DNA from: Pseudomonadota bacterium | Lineage (GTDB): Bacteria; Pseudomonadota; Alphaproteobacteria; Acetobacterales; Acetobacteraceae | Direction of reading: 5' to 3' | Assembly (NCBI GenBank): GCA_021849425.1 | Contig: JAJZSY010000019.1 | Coordinates: 1 to 48,833 of the forward strand | DNA: 48,833 bases | Shown: positions 46,377-48,833 of the stretch, in pieces | How positions within the stretch are numbered: position 1 is the stretch's first letter | Layout: every line of letters begins with the position of its first letter | Position numbers and translations under genes: made by a program | Notes under the pieces: generated by a model | Told to the model about the DNA's origin: nothing | What the model saw: only the letters and a program-made list of their open reading frames with translations | Database searches by the model: none

Positions 46377-48353
46377 ATGAAACGCGTAGCCCTTCTGGCC
46401 TGTTCGGCGCTTGTCGCCGTCAGCGCCGCGGCTTTTGCCGCGCATGGCCAGGAAGTCGTCACCCAGCCCGCCGCTCATGGCATTGTCAGCAAGATGATGG
46501 ACAAGCCGCAGCCTGTGCTGAGCGACGCGGAAATGACCGCTCTGGTCCGCCACAAGATCAAATACGTCTTCGTGCTGTATCAGGAGAACCGCTCGTTCGA
46601 CTCCTATTTCGGCACCTTCCCCGGCGCGGACGGGCTCTATTCGCAGCCGGCCGCCAAGACCCCCGGCTTCGTGCAGGAGCTGGTCAACACCGATGGCAGC
46701 ACGACGACGATCTCGCCCTTCCGCATCGGCCCGAAGCAATATGCGTGGGATACCGACGACATCGACCATTCGCACGGCCGCATCATCGCCAAGATGGACG
46801 TCGTCGCCGGCAAGCCGCTGATGGACAAGTTCGCCGTCACCGAGGAGAAGAAATACTCGCCGTCCGGCAATCCCTCGCTCAAGGCGAAGCAGTTCGGCGA
46901 ACTCGCGATGGCCTACGAGGATTGCGACACGGTGCCCTTCCTGTGGCGCTACGCCAGCCGCTTCGTGCTGTTCGACCATGTCTTTCAGGATATTGCCGGC
47001 CCTTCGACGCCGGGCAACCTGTCGATCTTCGCCGCCCAGACCGGCCTGACCCAGTGGGCCCTGCATCCCAACGAGGCAACCGGAACCTACAAGGGCGGAC
47101 CGACCGCCACGAACGCCGCCGGCGGCAAGATTTCGGAGGCGGGCGCTGGCGTGCCGGTTGTCACCGACGACGATCCGCTCTGGGGCTCGCCGCTCGACCC
47201 GCACCCTGCGGTGCCGGCCAATCCACATGACTTCGCCAGCCCGCACGGCACGCATGTGCAGATCAACCAGACCTACGCCTCGCTGGCGCTGACCACGGCG
47301 GGGAAGACCATCAAACGGGAAACCGCGCGCGACACCGACCCGGATACCGATCTTGCGGATGTCCGGCAGGATGTTGCCTATCTCGCCGCACACGGCCAGA
47401 AGCCGGTCGGCTGGGGCTGGTACGAGGAAGGCTATGGCAAGGATGCCGGCGACAGGCACGCTGGCCCGACCGACGCCCAGGGCATGCACGCCGCCTACAT
47501 CACCCATCACAACGGGCCGCAATATTTCGGATACGTCGCCAACAATCCGGCAGAACGCGATCATCTGCACGGCGCATCGGCGTTCTATACCGCGCTGCGG
47601 AGCGGAGCCCTGCCGGCATCCGGCGGCGTGTTCTATCTCAAGGGCGGCTTCCGCAACGACATGGGTCTGACCCCGGACAACCCGGATGCCAAGGCGCGCA
47701 AGAACTTCGTGGGTGACGATGATCATCCCGCCTATTCGGATGCCCAGATCAGCGAGGCATTTGTGGCCAAGGCGGTAAACGCGATCGCGAGAAGCAAATA
47801 CTGGAAGCACGCCGCGATCATCATCACCTGGGACGATTCCGAGGGCGATTACGACCATGTGCCGCCGCCGGTGGTCATCGACGGGCCGGATCACAAGCCG
47901 CTCACCTTCGGCCCGCGCGTGCCGCTCATCATGATCTCGCCCTATGCGCGGGTACACCAGATCTCGCACGCTGTGGGCAGCCAGGCCTCGGTCGTGAAGT
48001 TCGTCGACAAGGTCTTCGGCCTGACGCCGCTCGCCCGCCTGCCGGACGAGATGAAAGGCCGCAGGCTCGGGCAAAAGGAATTCGGCGAGGCCAATATCGG
48101 GCCGGCCGACGCGATCACGCCCGATACCTCCGACCTGATGACTGCGTTCGACCCGGCACGGCTCGAAGGCAAGGCGCGCGCATTGCCGCCGAGCTACGCG
48201 ATCATCCCCGATCACGACCTCACGACCCTGCCGCAATTCGGCGGCAATGGCTGCAAGGTGGACGGCATTGTGCCGACGAATATCACCAAGGGAATCCGGA
48301 ACAAGATCCCGGCCGACTTCAATCCGCTGCCGAAGACCAATCCGTCCACCTGA
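46377..48353 (+). CDS. Secreted phosphoesterase (phospholipase C / acid phosphatase family)
   Basis: The 658-residue protein has a Sec signal (cleavage near AHGQ, residue 25) and a phosphoesterase domain (PF04185 type): YVFVLYQENRSFDSYFG with metal ligands E70 and N71, DDIDHSHG, FQDIAGPSTPGNLS with the probable nucleophile, and IIITWDDSEGDYDHVPPP with late metal ligands. Such enzymes cleave phospholipids or phosphomonoesters outside the cytoplasm, often for phosphate supply. AAAGGAG lies 8 bases from the ATG. I see no clear Pho box in the 142 bases upstream. Confidence 0.85.
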   Translation: MKRVALLACSALVAVSAAAFAAHGQEVVTQPAAHGIVSKMMDKPQPVLSDAEMTALVRHKIKYVFVLYQENRSFDSYFGTFPGADGLYSQPAAKTPGFVQELVNTDGSTTTISPFRIGPKQYAWDTDDIDHSHGRIIAKMDVVAGKPLMDKFAVTEEKKYSPSGNPSLKAKQFGELAMAYEDCDTVPFLWRYASRFVLFDHVFQDIAGPSTPGNLSIFAAQTGLTQWALHPNEATGTYKGGPTATNAAGGKISEAGAGVPVVTDDDPLWGSPLDPHPAVPANPHDFASPHGTHVQINQTYASLALTTAGKTIKRETARDTDPDTDLADVRQDVAYLAAHGQKPVGWGWYEEGYGKDAGDRHAGPTDAQGMHAAYITHHNGPQYFGYVANNPAERDHLHGASAFYTALRSGALPASGGVFYLKGGFRNDMGLTPDNPDAKARKNFVGDDDHPAYSDAQISEAFVAKAVNAIARSKYWKHAAIIITWDDSEGDYDHVPPPVVIDGPDHKPLTFGPRVPLIMISPYARVHQISHAVGSQASVVKFVDKVFGLTPLARLPDEMKGRRLGQKEFGEANIGPADAITPDTSDLMTAFDPARLEGKARALPPSYAIIPDHDLTTLPQFGGNGCKVDGIVPTNITKGIRNKIPADFNPLPKTNPST

Positions 48354-48487
48354 GCGCGAACGCCCTCACCAACGCATCGCCCGATCGGACATCATCGTCC
48401 GGTCGGGTGTATTTTTGGGCCGCTTGCCATCTCACGAGTCGTGGGTCGATAGTGTCCTCTCCTGCATCCTGGCTGGGGGACCTCCCG

Positions 48488-48724
48488 ATGAGCTATCACA
48501 TCTCGAAAACGACCGGTCTCGGGTTCGACGACGCCGTTGCAGCGACGGTTGCGGCACTGCAATCCGAAGGCTTCGGTGTTCTCACCGACATCGACGTGGC
48601 GGCGACCATGCAGGCCAAGCTCGGTGCACCGTTCCGGCCGTATCGCATTCTCGGCGCCTGCAACCCGCGCATGGCGCACGAGGCGCTGAAACTGGAAGAC
48701 AAGGTCGGCTGCGTATTCCGATGA
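48488..48724 (+). pseudogene. DUF302 protein gene truncated by an insertion element
   Basis: The frame encodes 78 residues with DUF302 sequence up to LEDKVGC (start MSYHISKTTGLGFDDAV; FGVLTDIDV; FRPYRILGACNPRMAHEAL). Intact members run to about 125-130 residues and continue with a conserved LPCNV segment that is absent here. The frame changes to IS-like sequence near 48711 and stops at TGA 48722-48724. The remnant might still be made but should not fold normally. The gene stands 134 bases after the phosphoesterase. Confidence 0.75.
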
Positions 48725-48833
48725 AGCCGGCCATGCATTCCGATTTCATTCCGGCCACCCATTCCGAAACGAAGCCGGCCACCGTTCCGATTTGAAGCCG
48801 GCCACCTGCGCGTCGTTCGGTTAGGTCACATGT
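48711..48833. mobile_element. End of an insertion sequence, probably IS21 family (continues beyond window)
   Basis: After the DUF302 junction come four imperfect repeats of about 22-24 bases built on ATTCCGA...AAGCCGGCCA (near 48713, 48735, 48759 and 48781). Repeated terminal binding sites of this sort are typical of IS21-family ends. No transposase reading frame is visible in the 123 bases shown, so the family call rests on the terminal repeats alone. Confidence 0.65.

Noticed and set aside
48711..48833. Tandem units at the right edge as a CRISPR array
   Set aside because: The units are imperfect, nearly contiguous and lack spacers of constant length. They fit IS terminal repeats better.

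Overview
The window is a GC-rich chromosomal segment of an alphaproteobacterium. The gene content fits the Rhodospirillales/Acetobacteraceae, with an Acidiphilium-like organism the best guess. Supporting clues are dnaA next to rpsT, the helicase - S4 - fdxA - carD cluster typical of alphaproteobacteria, a triheme dehydrogenase-type cytochrome c with a HiPIP, and a zinc-ribbon/ftsE/ftsX/ydcF/plsC block. The genus is an inference from gene content only. Most of the window is core chromosome. The right edge runs into a mobile element, and the left edge holds the tail of an unidentified open frame.

Left part (1-12.9 kb): a HiPIP and triheme cytochrome c operon; a divergent pair that looks like bhcA (aspartate-glyoxylate aminotransferase) and its IclR regulator bhcR, without bhcB/C/D beside them; a cold-shock protein with a long leader; S-formylglutathione hydrolase; dnaA and rpsT; metZ; a cytoplasmic DsbA-fold protein divergent from a TetR regulator; a glutathione transferase and a haloacid dehalogenase.

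Middle (12.9-32.8 kb): a cobalamin riboswitch in front of a TonB-dependent receptor; a compact unit that looks like a small RNA with an anti-Shine-Dalgarno loop; a branched-chain amino acid type ABC transporter (livK, livH, a fused livM-livG, livF); an NRAMP manganese transporter with a MntR-like operator; carD, fdxA, an S4 protein and a SUV3-like helicase; htpG; an M19 dipeptidase; and the overlapping run ftsE-ftsX-ydcF-plsC with a divergent zinc-ribbon membrane protein.

Right part (32.8-48.8 kb): a DedA protein translationally coupled to a membrane-anchored ATP-grasp protein of unknown substrate; a SAM methyltransferase with a regulatory domain; a LysR regulator; recX; mdh; an overlapping nadK - nitrilase pair next to a transaminase; glnB-glnA behind a sigma-54 promoter; ackA; a secreted phosphoesterase; and a DUF302 gene cut off by what looks like an IS21-family end.

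The least expected structures are a two-hairpin palindromic repeat whose CTAG ends supply stop codons for three flanking genes (copies near 20.4 and 38.1 kb, with compensated arm-length changes), the candidate anti-SD small RNA upstream of livK, the orphan bhcA/bhcR pair, and the DedA/ATP-grasp couple. Start codons were chosen from ribosome-binding sites and family length, so several genes begin inside the longest possible frame.
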